A stretch of 64,000 bases of DNA from Lottia gigantea. Lineage: Eukaryota > Mollusca > Gastropoda > Lottiidae. The notes below the pieces were generated by a model. It saw nothing but the letters and a program-made list of their open reading frames with translations. It was not told the origin of the DNA and searched no databases. The stretch covers positions 1,389,483 to 1,453,482 of the forward strand of contig NW_008708898.1 of NCBI RefSeq assembly GCF_000327385.1, read 5' to 3'. A program made the position numbers and the translations under genes. This document shows, in pieces, positions 23,822 through 33,883 of this stretch (the stretch's first letter is position 1; each line of letters begins with the position of its first letter).

Positions 23822-26164
23822 TTTTCTGACTTACGTTTAAAAGATTAATAAAATTATTGTTTTGGGTATTAGCACAGTACTTTTTCCTGACAACAATTTC
23901 CTATGTTGAAATTCCACTCAAATCAAGCCTTGAAAGACACAATTAGAAATGATACTTTATTGATTTCTATCATTCTTAAAAAACAAATATTATGTTGGTT
24001 TTTCTACTGAGATATTATACAATGTCATTGTGACATTCTCTAACTACTGAAATAATTGGAGAAAAATCAATTCAATCAGCAGACTTCCAATATTAAGCTA
24101 ACTCTCCTTTCATTGGTAAATTTTCCATAAAATTTCATTGATACATAGAAAATTTCATATGAAGCAATTTTACAGCAAACCTCACAATTACTATGTTTAG
24201 CCACAGTTCTTAATACTTCATATAAATCAAAAGAAGCAAAATTGCCTGGCCAATCAATTAAAATCAAAACACTTGAGTTTCCCTTTGAAACATTCAAGTC
24301 AAAAGAAAAATAAACAATTGACACAAAATCCACAAAACATAAATAAAAATATCAGGCTTACATTACTTATTAATACAAGTAAATATCTTATCTGACAACA
24401 GATCTCAAACACAACCTAAATTACTCCCCATCATATACACAAATGCTGGGAATATCCAGGAAAAGACAAAATATAACAACATTCAATACAATACTGTTAA
24501 AAAGATCACAATTCTATCAATTTCTTCACAACAAATAGAACTATTTAGGTAGAGAAAAACAAAGAACTAACCTGCTTGAAGTAAAACTTGAAGAAAATAG
24601 AGATTTTGTGTAAAGAAAAGGTAATCAATGAAAAAGTAAGGTAACCTCTCTTTACAAGTCCAGTTTGTGTGAATCCTAGTTAAATATGTTCTAAACCTGC
24701 CTACAATCCTAAACAAATATATTTAGCATCAATATATCTCCTTGATAATGTAAAGAAGTTTAAAACTGTGGTATTAAACCAATATCTACCTCATCTGATT
24801 ACCACCAAAATAATTTTGACCTGATGTCTACAGAATGCTTCCCAGGATACTGGTTATGACAAAAATCTCAAGAATTTTTAAAATACAATTAAATGAATCA
24901 TGTGACATTCAGTTTCAATAACATTATCAATCAATACACTGTACTGTACACTCTACATGATGCTTTCAATTGTAATAATACACATTATCAATATTGTGTG
25001 CAACTAGAGAGCAGATAATCACACTATAACAATGAACTAACATTGATTTCAATTTTGCAGCTTCAGTACATAAAAGCTCTAAAGTGTTATATTAATTTGC
25101 TTCCATGAATTTAAAACAGTAGGGTTCAAGTGGTTCAACTATAAGCTTACTGAATATAACTGAATCAAAAAATGGTCTTAAAACTGGTGATGCTCATATA
25201 TCTAATAATGAAATATCTTCTTTGAAATATATCTTGGTTTTCCTAGCGATTTAGAATATAACATAATATAATGCCATGGGAAGTTATGAAAGAAATAGGT
25301 CAAAGAATTATGGAGATCAATCGTATTCAGAATTAGATGCTATGTACTTATGTCTAATACATACGACACGATACATCTGTGCAATGTTCAAAGACAAAAT
25401 GTTTATCGCTTTTTTAACTTCATGTTCAGAAGTAATGTACTTTGGTTGAATCAGAAGGTGAAGAGCTTTACTCAAGCCTCCAACAATCTAACATTGATGC
25501 TCATAAGAACAGAGAGCTGTGTGCATAAAAGTAGGGAAACTGGGACTAAAAAACAAGACTGAAGAGACTCCAAGGTACAAATAAAGACAATGAAATCAAT
25601 AGCAAAATATAAAATTTGTCAGTAAAAACATAATGTTGCCTCGACTTAGTATACAATAATAAAATATAAATATTGGTATCAAATAATATGGGTGTCAAAT
25701 ACTTGTAATTGCTACATATTGTTATGTAAATTGACACAGACATTTCTCTCATATTATTTCCCCTCAGATCATAACATTGTATTTACTGGTGAAACATTCA
25801 ACACAGTGATGAAAATACTATCATTTCCTTTGATATCTCTAAGAAAGATTTTTATCTAATATCTTGCCAATATTACTTTACTATCATAGCTCATGGGCTG
25901 AAAACATATTGGCTGATACATCAGGCATCCTTGCTATGCCCTACAGACCCAAAGACATTCTAACTAACAACTTTGTTAAGCATAACAACTTAAGTTCACA
26001 GTAAAATATCCTTTATACCAGCTGGTCCTTGGCCAAACCTGTGGATATTGATCTTTTCAAAATTATCTGTACCCATTAACAGTTAGGTCGACTGGAACTA
26101 TGAGTGAAGATTACTTTTTAAAGGTCATCAGACTTTCCTACGCCTCTCGAGATCGGAACCCACA

Positions 26165-26175
26165 GCAGCCATTTT
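26165..26175 (-). promoter_or_regulatory. YY1-like AAAATGGCTGC site, possible KHDC4 transcription start region
   Basis: On the minus strand AAAATGGCTGC resembles the YY1 site common just downstream of transcription starts of animal housekeeping genes. The ATG in it opens a 14-codon frame (26172-26128) starting MAAVGSDLERRR, which could be an upstream ORF. It does not join in frame to the KHDC4 coding exon with either nearby donor. Confidence 0.3.
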
Positions 26176-26624
26176 CTTGATGTAAGCAAGCAAATGACAT
26201 TATGTAAAGAATCTTCCGTCTGTGCTATAAGCTTATAAGACAAGACAGTCAGGCTACCTGTACTCCATTTTGTCCAGCTCCGAAATGCTAAAATATTTCA
26301 AATGTGCAACTTCAGGTGAAATCATCATTTTCATGTTTTGAAAAATATTGGATGTCGCTAAAATATCCACATGCAGAATCTATTTGTTTCCGCAAGGTCA
26401 ATTTTATTTTTTTTTTATTTTTGGGTTTTAATTCAGAACATAGAAAGACTTTTTTTTTTCGTAATTGAAGGTCTTTTTCAGGTAAATTTTCTTGGAGGGA
26501 AGTGTGTGGACCCAAAGGCAATCTAAGACAAATGACATACAGTTGAAAATTTTATTTTGTATATTTAAGAAATGAGAGAAAATTTTTAGTTCAAAGCTCA
26601 ATGTAGTCAGATAGTACAGTCAAG

Positions 26625-27275
26625 TAACCTAATTTCGTGATAACCTATTTTTCGTGCATTTCCGGAAATGATTAATAATTTACAAGTGCGACCTCGCACA
26701 AGGTAAAATGTATTAATGTATACTTTGACAAATACAAAATGGCGGATTTCAGTTATTACCAAACATCACCATTTTTTATTGGCCGAATTTCTTTATTATA
26801 ATCCCAAGCGGTAATCAGAATTCCAAGTGTCGTCTGCTAGAATGTAGTCCAACGAATGAAGTCACGTGATCAACTAGCAGATTCCGTGTCAGCAGAAAGT
26901 TTCTATGGAACACAAAGTGGGTCATATTCTTATGTTGTTTCAGTGACTTTTAGCAATAAATCACGCTACGTATCTTATATTGTCAGTCACAATTTTCTTT
27001 TAAAATCATAGTTAATTTTACCACCCGGTATCCATACAACATGTTTTTCTTATCTATAGATCAAACAATGTACACGAAAATAGGTGATGCATTCTGCCGC
27101 CGTTGCAGAGTTGGTTGCTCATGAAATATGGGTCAAAGTGAAGGATTCATAAAGAAAATCAAAACAAGCAAATTTTAATTATCTTGTAGAATATCTGAGG
27201 AAACATCTAAGACATCTAATTCTTTTTTTTTCGGTGTTGAATCCTTTTATGCACGAAAATAGGTTACACCACTGT
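26625..27275. mobile_element. Possible element bounded by inverted TAACCTATTTTCGTG motifs
   Basis: The left end carries two tandem versions (TAACCTAATTTCGTG and TAACCTATTTTTCGTG, 26627-26658). The right end carries the reverse complement (CACGAAAATAGGTTA near 27253-27268). A further CACGAAAATAGG lies at about 27073. About 650 bp in between, including a CACGTG at 26862. No target duplication seen, so this may be a regulatory repeat and not a transposon. Confidence 0.35.
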
Positions 27276-27716
27276 TAGGCTAGCCTAGTAGTAGATGTAA
27301 TAAATCCTTATTATGCCTTATTCCTATATGGCGTATTTCCAAAAATACAGGTCTACAGTGTAATATAGGACTATAGTATACATTTGAAAATCTTACTTAG
27401 GAGTTTGAATATTTGCGAAATGACACAGTTGTTGATGTAATATAAGGCTAGGCTATTTTTATTCAAATATATGCAAATGCCTTGTCAATTATTAGTTGTT
27501 GACATATTAGTGCGAAACGTCTCACATGACCTAAGAAAAATGTCAACACAAACAAAGATTTTTTGCAAAAACGATAAGTTAGAGAAGATAAAGAAACCAG
27601 GAAGATAATTGGCTTAAAGTTTACCTAAACAAACCAATATCAATAAATTTATTGATCCAATAATGAGCTATAGATCAAGATCATAAACAGTCACTTTCTC
27701 TCCAAGTTTCAAGGAC

Positions 27717-27724
27717 GCCATCTT
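27717..27724 (-). promoter_or_regulatory. YY1-like AAGATGGC site
   Basis: AAGATGGCGTCC on the minus strand at 27713-27724. The ATG opens an 18-codon frame (MASLKLGEKVTVYDLDL, 27721-27668). It may mark the true KHDC4 promoter, or a promoter shared with the divergent KNOP1-like gene 770 bp away. Confidence 0.3.
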
Positions 27725-28491
27725 TCACTCTGCCGGCGTACTAATAAATAATTTCTTAATAGGTCGTTTCGTAACAGTAAAAAAAAGTATTGTACAACAA
27801 TTTATGGCATCCATAAATTTATCGAAACCATCCCTGATTGTTCAAATACTTATCTCTCAATATAATCATAACATAGTAGGTATATTTCGTTTTTGTAATT
27901 GTTATTTTCTGCTTTAGAATAGATTTTTCGAATACAGGGTACGTAATAACCCATAGAGAAAGGTCATGTCAATCGCAGCCAAGAATAATAACATTCACAC
28001 GTGTGTACGGTTATTTTTCACAGTTTATCAGTTTACTACACAAAATAATAAATACCACTGCACAATGCATTATCTGATTTCTGCTAGCTCTAACGCTGGA
28101 TTCAATGACATGTCGTTTGACTCACAATGTCTTCGGATCCCAAAAAATTCCATGCTATGATTTTGCTCTTGAATAAACTTCATCCCCAGTCCATAGAATA
28201 GTATGGGCTAGACTATTTAGGGAAGGAAGATAGAAAATGGACTCACATTAGTATGCTACAGGCTACTGAAAATCTCTCTATAGTATAGGCTAAAATCAAA
28301 TTTCCAAATAATTGTTTTCCATTGTCTTTAATTTTCCATTGTCTTTAATTTTCGTTACTTTCACTCTCGCTGTAGGCTAGTATTTTGGAGTTTACATTCT
28401 TTTTTTCATAAAAATTGAAATTTGTCATCAATCAGTTAGTGATAATGTTATTGTTGATAATTGATTACTGATTTATTTCTAGGTTTTAGAA

Positions 28492-29505
28492 ATGAAGGAT
28501 AAGAAACATAAAAGGAAAAAACAAGAAAATGAATTTGAGGAATTTTTTGGTAAATCAAACAAAGTTGATTCTGTTGACAAGGAGTTGCAAAATGGTACAA
28601 AAAAATTAAAAAAGAAACAAAAGAGAGATAGGGAGGAATTTGGTGACAAACTTAATGGTGAAGCAGCATCAAGCTTGGAGAATGAGCTCAGAATAAAAAA
28701 GAAGAAGAAAAAAAGGAAGCGAAATGATAGTGAAGGGTGTGTTAACAGTGCTGAAGATGTGTCGATTATTGTGTCTGAAGCTGATCACACGGTGAAAAAG
28801 AAAAAGAAGAAGAAACGTGATTCTGAAATTACTCCCATCGAAACTGAAGACATTTGTGAAAGAGAAGATCTTGAAACTAAGAAAAAGCCCAAGAAAAAGA
28901 AAAGACACAAGTCAATAAGTCCACCAAGTGATGCTGAAGATCATTTTGAAGAAGCACAGAAAGCTAATAAGAAAAAGAAACATAAGAAGAAGAAAGATGA
29001 AGAAATTGTGAATGGTGTCCAGAATGAAATTGATATTCAAATTGGTGAAGGAAATCAGACTGAAAAAATAAAACCAAAAGAGAAGAAAAGAAAAAAATCA
29101 AAAGACAAGGATATTTCGAACTGCAGCAATGATAATAATATGTCTTCTAATGATAATCCATTGGAAAATAGCACAACTTTAGGACAGTGGTCTACAGCTT
29201 CATTCGAAGATAAGAATAGAACAGAAAAGTTCCACCGTTTGTTAGGTGGAATGAAAAAAGATGTGACAAAGCCAAAGGGAAAATTATTTGGAGGACTTAT
29301 CGATCGATCTGGAGGTAATAATGCTTTAAATAAGGAAGGACAAGAAAAGTTAAATAAAAATCTGCAGGCTCAGTATGATAGCGCTCTCTCTATGAGACTA
29401 GGTTCAGTGAAAGGAATTGGTTTTGGTTTCACACCTCCTCCTGGTGAAGGCAAAAAATTTCATATTGACACTGGAAAATCTTCCTCAATGAAATTCAATG
29501 ATTAA
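28492..29505 (+). CDS. KNOP1: Lysine-rich nucleolar protein 1 (KNOP1)-like, single-exon coding region
   Basis: 337 residues. Residues 1-220 are a hydrophilic series of Lys runs (KKKKKKRKR, KKKKKKKRD, KKPKKKKRHK) alternating with acidic stretches, typical of nucleolar proteins. The C-terminal 107 residues, from GQWSTASFED (Trp233) through EKFHRLLGGMKK, LNKNLQAQYDSALSMR, GIGFGFTPP and KKFHIDTGKSSSMKFND, match the SMAP-type C-terminal domain of vertebrate KNOP1. The molecular role is poorly known; nucleolar localisation is family knowledge. A strong acceptor (TTTATTTCTAG ending 28482) opens the exon nine nt before the ATG, so a 5' noncoding exon is expected upstream. Lys-rich frames alone would be weak evidence; the C-terminal match decides it. 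Confidence 0.88.
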   Translation: MKDKKHKRKKQENEFEEFFGKSNKVDSVDKELQNGTKKLKKKQKRDREEFGDKLNGEAASSLENELRIKKKKKKRKRNDSEGCVNSAEDVSIIVSEADHTVKKKKKKKRDSEITPIETEDICEREDLETKKKPKKKKRHKSISPPSDAEDHFEEAQKANKKKKHKKKKDEEIVNGVQNEIDIQIGEGNQTEKIKPKEKKRKKSKDKDISNCSNDNNMSSNDNPLENSTTLGQWSTASFEDKNRTEKFHRLLGGMKKDVTKPKGKLFGGLIDRSGGNNALNKEGQEKLNKNLQAQYDSALSMRLGSVKGIGFGFTPPPGEGKKFHIDTGKSSSMKFND

Positions 29506-29522
29506 AATTAGGAAATAAGAAA

Positions 29523-29528
29523 AATAAA
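29523..29528 (+). promoter_or_regulatory. Polyadenylation signal of the KNOP1-like gene
   Basis: AATAAA begins 18 nt after the TAA stop at 29503-29505. If used, the 3' UTR would be only about 40-50 nt. Confidence 0.6.
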
Positions 29529-30187
29529 TATTATCATTCTGAATCTTTTTACACTGTTGTTGGATCTAGGGAAGCAAATGGTGAATTGGGATTAGGGCCT
29601 ATGGGGTGATATGAAAAGTATTCAACATGGGAAAGGGCCAAAATCAAAAAGGGAAGGAAAGGGAAGGGCGATATGAGAATAGATTGGGGGCCAATTTGGA
29701 AGGGGAGATATGGGAGTAAACCAATTTGGAATCTGGAGGATATTATTAAGGACAAACACGCATGTAATTGAAACGCTCTCATGAATAGCTGACAAAACTC
29801 ATTGGGTGCCATGCTCGGATGGCACCCTCATCAATGAAATCCAGGCTACGTCAATAAGTAAAGAGGGCACAAGGGACATGGCAGAAAAAAAAATGCATGA
29901 AAATGTGGTTTAAAGGGAAGTAATTTCCAATCCATTGTAGTCTGTAATGGTTATGGTTTTATTTACCTCAAAATGCGGTAACCACAACAAATCGAGTTAG
30001 GTCCCTTTGAAATTTAGGAAAGAAATTCTGAATAGATTTTAGACCACTCGGACGATGACAGCTATTGATATTTGAAACAGGTTCTCTCTTCCAACCATAT
30101 GAGTTAATAACCACAACACTTTATATAATTTATACTTCTGTCTGTCTTAAATTTGTAAATATCATAAAGTATGAAACCAATGTTGAC
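29529..30187. other. Intergenic spacer KNOP1 to SCAPER
   Basis: Contains a G- and A-rich stretch (about 29570-29740) and a perfect hairpin at 29804-29827. No coding signal was found. The antisense 87-codon frame across 29549-29812 has no features. Confidence 0.6.
29804..29827. repeat. Perfect 9-bp stem hairpin with 6-nt loop
   Basis: GGGTGCCAT, loop GCTCGG, ATGGCACCC. The stem extends imperfectly outward (TCATTG left against CATCAATGA right, with a bulge of a few nt). Function unknown; it could be the core of a foldback element. Confidence 0.7.
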
Positions 30188-30220
30188 ACCGGAAGTGGAT
30201 TATAGGCCATAGGCCGCCAT
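30188..30220 (+). promoter_or_regulatory. SCAPER promoter elements: ETS site and YY1-like site
   Basis: ACCGGAAGTG (30188-30197) is a consensus ETS-family site and GCCGCCAT (30213-30220) is a YY1-type core. They lie 105-137 nt before the SCAPER ATG, with no TATA box. This pairing is typical of TATA-less housekeeping promoters. Confidence 0.5.
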
Positions 30221-30324
30221 ATTTTTAGGCTGACCTGGATAACAGATAACTGATATCATATTTATTTGTGGCATGTCTGAGTAACTGCCGATCTAAACTT
30301 AGCCTAAATACATCGTTCACCACG

Positions 30325-33300
30325 ATGAGTGAATCTAGAAGAAAGAGATATAGTCTGGGCCCAAAATCTCGGTCAGATAACACCGAAAATCAGTATCGAA
30401 ACTTGACGAATGGTTTATCTTCAAATCATCGCTCTAAAAACTCGCACAACATCGGGGTAAGTTTTGTTTGCTTTTCTCGAGAAATTTACTTATTTATGAA
30501 AATCTAGGACTTAAACAAACATTAGAATTGGTTCAGGTTGTTCTTCCAGTTCTACTGAACTTTGGAATTTTACCAGAAATCAGGTTAGGCTCGTGTTAGA
30601 GAGGAATGCAAACAAGTGCTTGGTAGGCATGTGAACACCTGACAGATTAAGAAAACTTGCACTGACCTGAACAGGCAATTATGGATTAAATTTTTTTATT
30701 GCTTTGAAAACTTGAATGAAGATATTTAGATCTAATTAATCAAAATTTTCAAGTGCATGTTATGACTTTTGTCATGGATTTAACTAAATTTAATTAAAAA
30801 TTGAGAAGATTGAATTTTCTTTCACAGTCTTTTATTGCCATTAATTTTGTCATTGGAGTAAATTGTGTCATTTGATGAGTATTGTCTAGTGTATTGAATT
30901 GCAACTTCAAGAATCACTACAGTCTTGTGAGTTATGAAGTAAAAAAAAACAGAGAGTTTGTATATTTTATATGTTGAAATAAGTAGCAACCATGGAGTTA
31001 GCCCAGGGATAGGAATGAATTGAAATTTTATTTGTAGAGAATGACCAGCTATGACAGAGTCCGAAAAATTGTACAAGAAGAGGGCAGAACTGCCAGAAAT
31101 TTAGTTCAATACTCAGTTCCCTTAGCAACGCATGTTGAACGGTCCAGTAAGTTGTATTTATGTTTTTGATTAAAGGATGGAAACTAGAGAAAACATTTTA
31201 TGTTTGTCAGATTGTGCATGATTTGGTCTTATTAAAGCAGGAAGTGACGATTTACTTTTAATAACTTGAAATGAAATATGTTATGAAGATTATTGAAATA
31301 GGATTACACTCTGTTAACCTTAGTGGAAAAACCATATATCTATGAACCAAAGAGAGGCTTTTTAAACAATTTTGGTTATTTGAAAGCTGCCACATTCTCC
31401 CCTTCAATTGGGTCTTGTGATTTTTCAGGTAGATCATTATTACGACAGACTAGAAAATCTAGTCAAGATGTGAACCATATATTAATGACAGGAAACCTAT
31501 CTCCTAGAGGAAGAGTTTTATCAGTGGATTCTCATTTAGCCAACAGAATGCCTGGTGATTTAACTAAATCTCCTAAGTCTGACAGTGGACGTAAACCAGA
31601 CCTGCGTGCTCGATATTGGAAATTTTTATTTGATAATTTACAAAGAGCTGTGGATGCAATTTATGAAACTTGTGAACAAGATGAAAGTGTTGTGGAATGC
31701 AAGGTAAAAATATTTTCTAAAAGTGTATGTCCCAATAACAATAAAGGGGAAATTAGAGCAAAATCTGTGTGTTTTTGTTGTATGAAAATTCTAATTTTGC
31801 CTAACAGGGAATGGATATATGATTTGAAGGTTTTCATATTGTAAAATATTCTCCTTGATGAAGTATTTTAATGAGTTTCTTATTTAATTTCATGTACTTG
31901 GTTAAATTTATAAGGTTTTTTTTTCCTTTGTATATGCATTTCAAGGAAGATAGATACAAATGATTATGAACATTTCTTCTTCAGGAAGTAATAATGATGT
32001 TAGATCAGAGTGCCAGAGATTTTAGATTGTTAATAGAAAGATTAGATATGTTAAGAGCTTTTGAAGAATCTGCCAAGGATGGTGACAGGTAAATTGAAAA
32101 ATTTGTGCTTATAATCTATCAAGCTAGATTTTAAGAATTATGCCAATTATAAGATCAGTCAAAAATTATATTAGTGACGTTTATTCAGTAAATTTGGTGC
32201 CTTCTCAGTATTATTTGATTTCTTCAATGTAAGATTTTATGTGATTACCAGAAATAGGTACTTTTCTAAAAATTGTGTTACAATGACATTAGAAGCTTCT
32301 TGTATTCACAACTTTATTTTTATGTAGCATATGATTTTTTTATAATCTTTTCTCCATGCAATAGACCAACAGCAATAGCATGGGAGGTTCGTAAAATGTC
32401 ACCTGGTAAGATGGCCAACCACCCAGTTCAAGGTCGTTGTTCACCAAGTCCTGCACAGAGAGTTTTAAATTTTACCACATCACCATCACAGAGTACATCT
32501 ATCTCTCAACCCAAGTCTGGTGTTAAAAACTCTAGTATTAATAAACGGGATAATCAAAATACACAGGAGAAAAACACAGCTAATGGTACCAACCAGTAAG
32601 TACAATGACTTCTTTCTACCATCAAGTTGTCATTATGAAAGTTACATCTCTGCTGTATTTTCAAGCTTAAATCTGATTCTACACAGCTTGAAGACCTTAC
32701 TTTCAAGAAATATTACAGAATTTATATTTGTTTGTTGCTAAGAACTGTGTTCAAAGAACTGCTTCAATTAGAGGGAAAGAAGCCAAGCAAACTTTTTCGA
32801 GGCCCCAGCAAGGATGAAGAGGATTGTTGATGAGGATAGGATATTTGCTTGTTAGACAACAATTGTTTTTATTTTTCAGGTGTCCACCAAATATTGTTGG
32901 AAACAGCTGGGCCGATAAAGTTAAAGGTATTATCTGTCAACCCAAACCAGTTCATCCCTCCAATTCTAGTTTAACAGAATGTTCTGATACTTCATCAGAG
33001 CCTGGTAAGTGACATGCTTATAAGACTAAAATTTAATTGTCAATTACCCTAGAAGAATTTTTTTTTATTTTCGGATATTGAAAGAGTTCCCAAAGAGATG
33101 GATTAAAACTGTTTTATCTCTGTCTATTTGGCTCAAGCCTGAGATATAACTTAATGGTTAATGGATATGGTTAAATTTTATTTGAATGTTTGTTTTATAG
33201 GAGATGCTGATGGTTGGGAAACAGTACAGCGAGGAGGTAAAGTCAAGGCTAAAAATTCTCCATCTCAGAAGTCATTAGAAAATCTTATTCCTAAAAAATC

Positions 33301-33883
33301 AGATGATAGTCTCAAAGCTCAATTAATTCGCTCAAAATCAGTCCCAGAATCTACAAAATCAAAATCAAAACAAAATATAAATCAGAAGAAACCCAATAAA
33401 TCTGAAACAGACCCCAAACTACCTGAAAACTCAAAATGGAAAGACAGTGAGAAAGAAAACAATTTGCCAGAGAAGAAATCAGAGAGCAAGAAAGAATCTC
33501 CCAATGCACCAACAGTCAAACATGTAAAGACTAGTAGTCCCAAACCTAAAGACTCTTCAAAATCAAAAACATTTATGTCAACTGTAACTAGTGCATCTTC
33601 TAAACCTAGTCCAAAGGATAAAAAAGGGACATCGAAAGAAAAATTAGATGTCAAGGAATCCAAACCCCCGAAACGAGTTTCACCAATCAATACCAAGGCT
33701 GAATCTAAGACAGGGATATCCAGACTGACCACAGGAAAGAAGGAACGCAAGAAGTTATCTAAAGATCCAAATGAAATTGTAAACACTATGAATACTCTAA
33801 AAGCTGCTCTTTCACAAACCTCCTTACAAAGTTCTGAAGGAAAAGATAATGATGATGATGCCTTTGAAGAACAGTTGGACACA
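30325..33883 (+). CDS. SCAPER: SCAPER N-terminal region
   Basis: Exons 1-7. Basic start MSESRRKRYSLGPKSR, then TSYDRVRKIVQEEGRTARNL, then the conserved SCAPER N-terminal domain (about residues 173-260: ARYWKFLFDNLQRAVD, DESVVECKEVIMMLDQSARD, RPTAIAWEVRKMSPG). The 683-nt exon 33201-33883 encodes a Lys/Ser-rich disordered region after GDADGWETVQRGGK. Exon 3 has a second frame-compatible acceptor (start at 31429) that would omit 35 residues. Confidence 0.92.

Larger units (their letters stand above)
23703..28482. other. Spacer and unassigned 5' regions between KHDC4 and KNOP1
   Basis: This 4.8 kb holds the unseen 5' exons and promoters of both divergent genes. The AT-rich part 23703-26100 shows no coding signal. 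From about 26100 to 27770 base composition rises and contains an inverted motif pair and two promoter-like AANATGGC sites on the minus strand (26165-26175, 27717-27724). No exon could be placed with confidence. Confidence 0.5.

Noticed and set aside
26128-26172. MAAVGSDLERRRK frame as the true N-terminus of KHDC4 (it resembles the RRSKW region of the human protein)
   Set aside because: Neither nearby donor joins in frame with the coding exon, which also has an in-frame TGA before its ATG.
28311-28355. 17-bp direct duplication TTTTCCATTGTCTTTAA upstream of KNOP1
   Set aside because: Real but too short and isolated to mean more than a local slippage event.
30268-30327. Upstream GTG-initiated extension of SCAPER exon 1
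   Set aside because: Begins with GTG, and the downstream ATG at 30325 has a good context (A at -3) and starts the conserved basic N-terminus.
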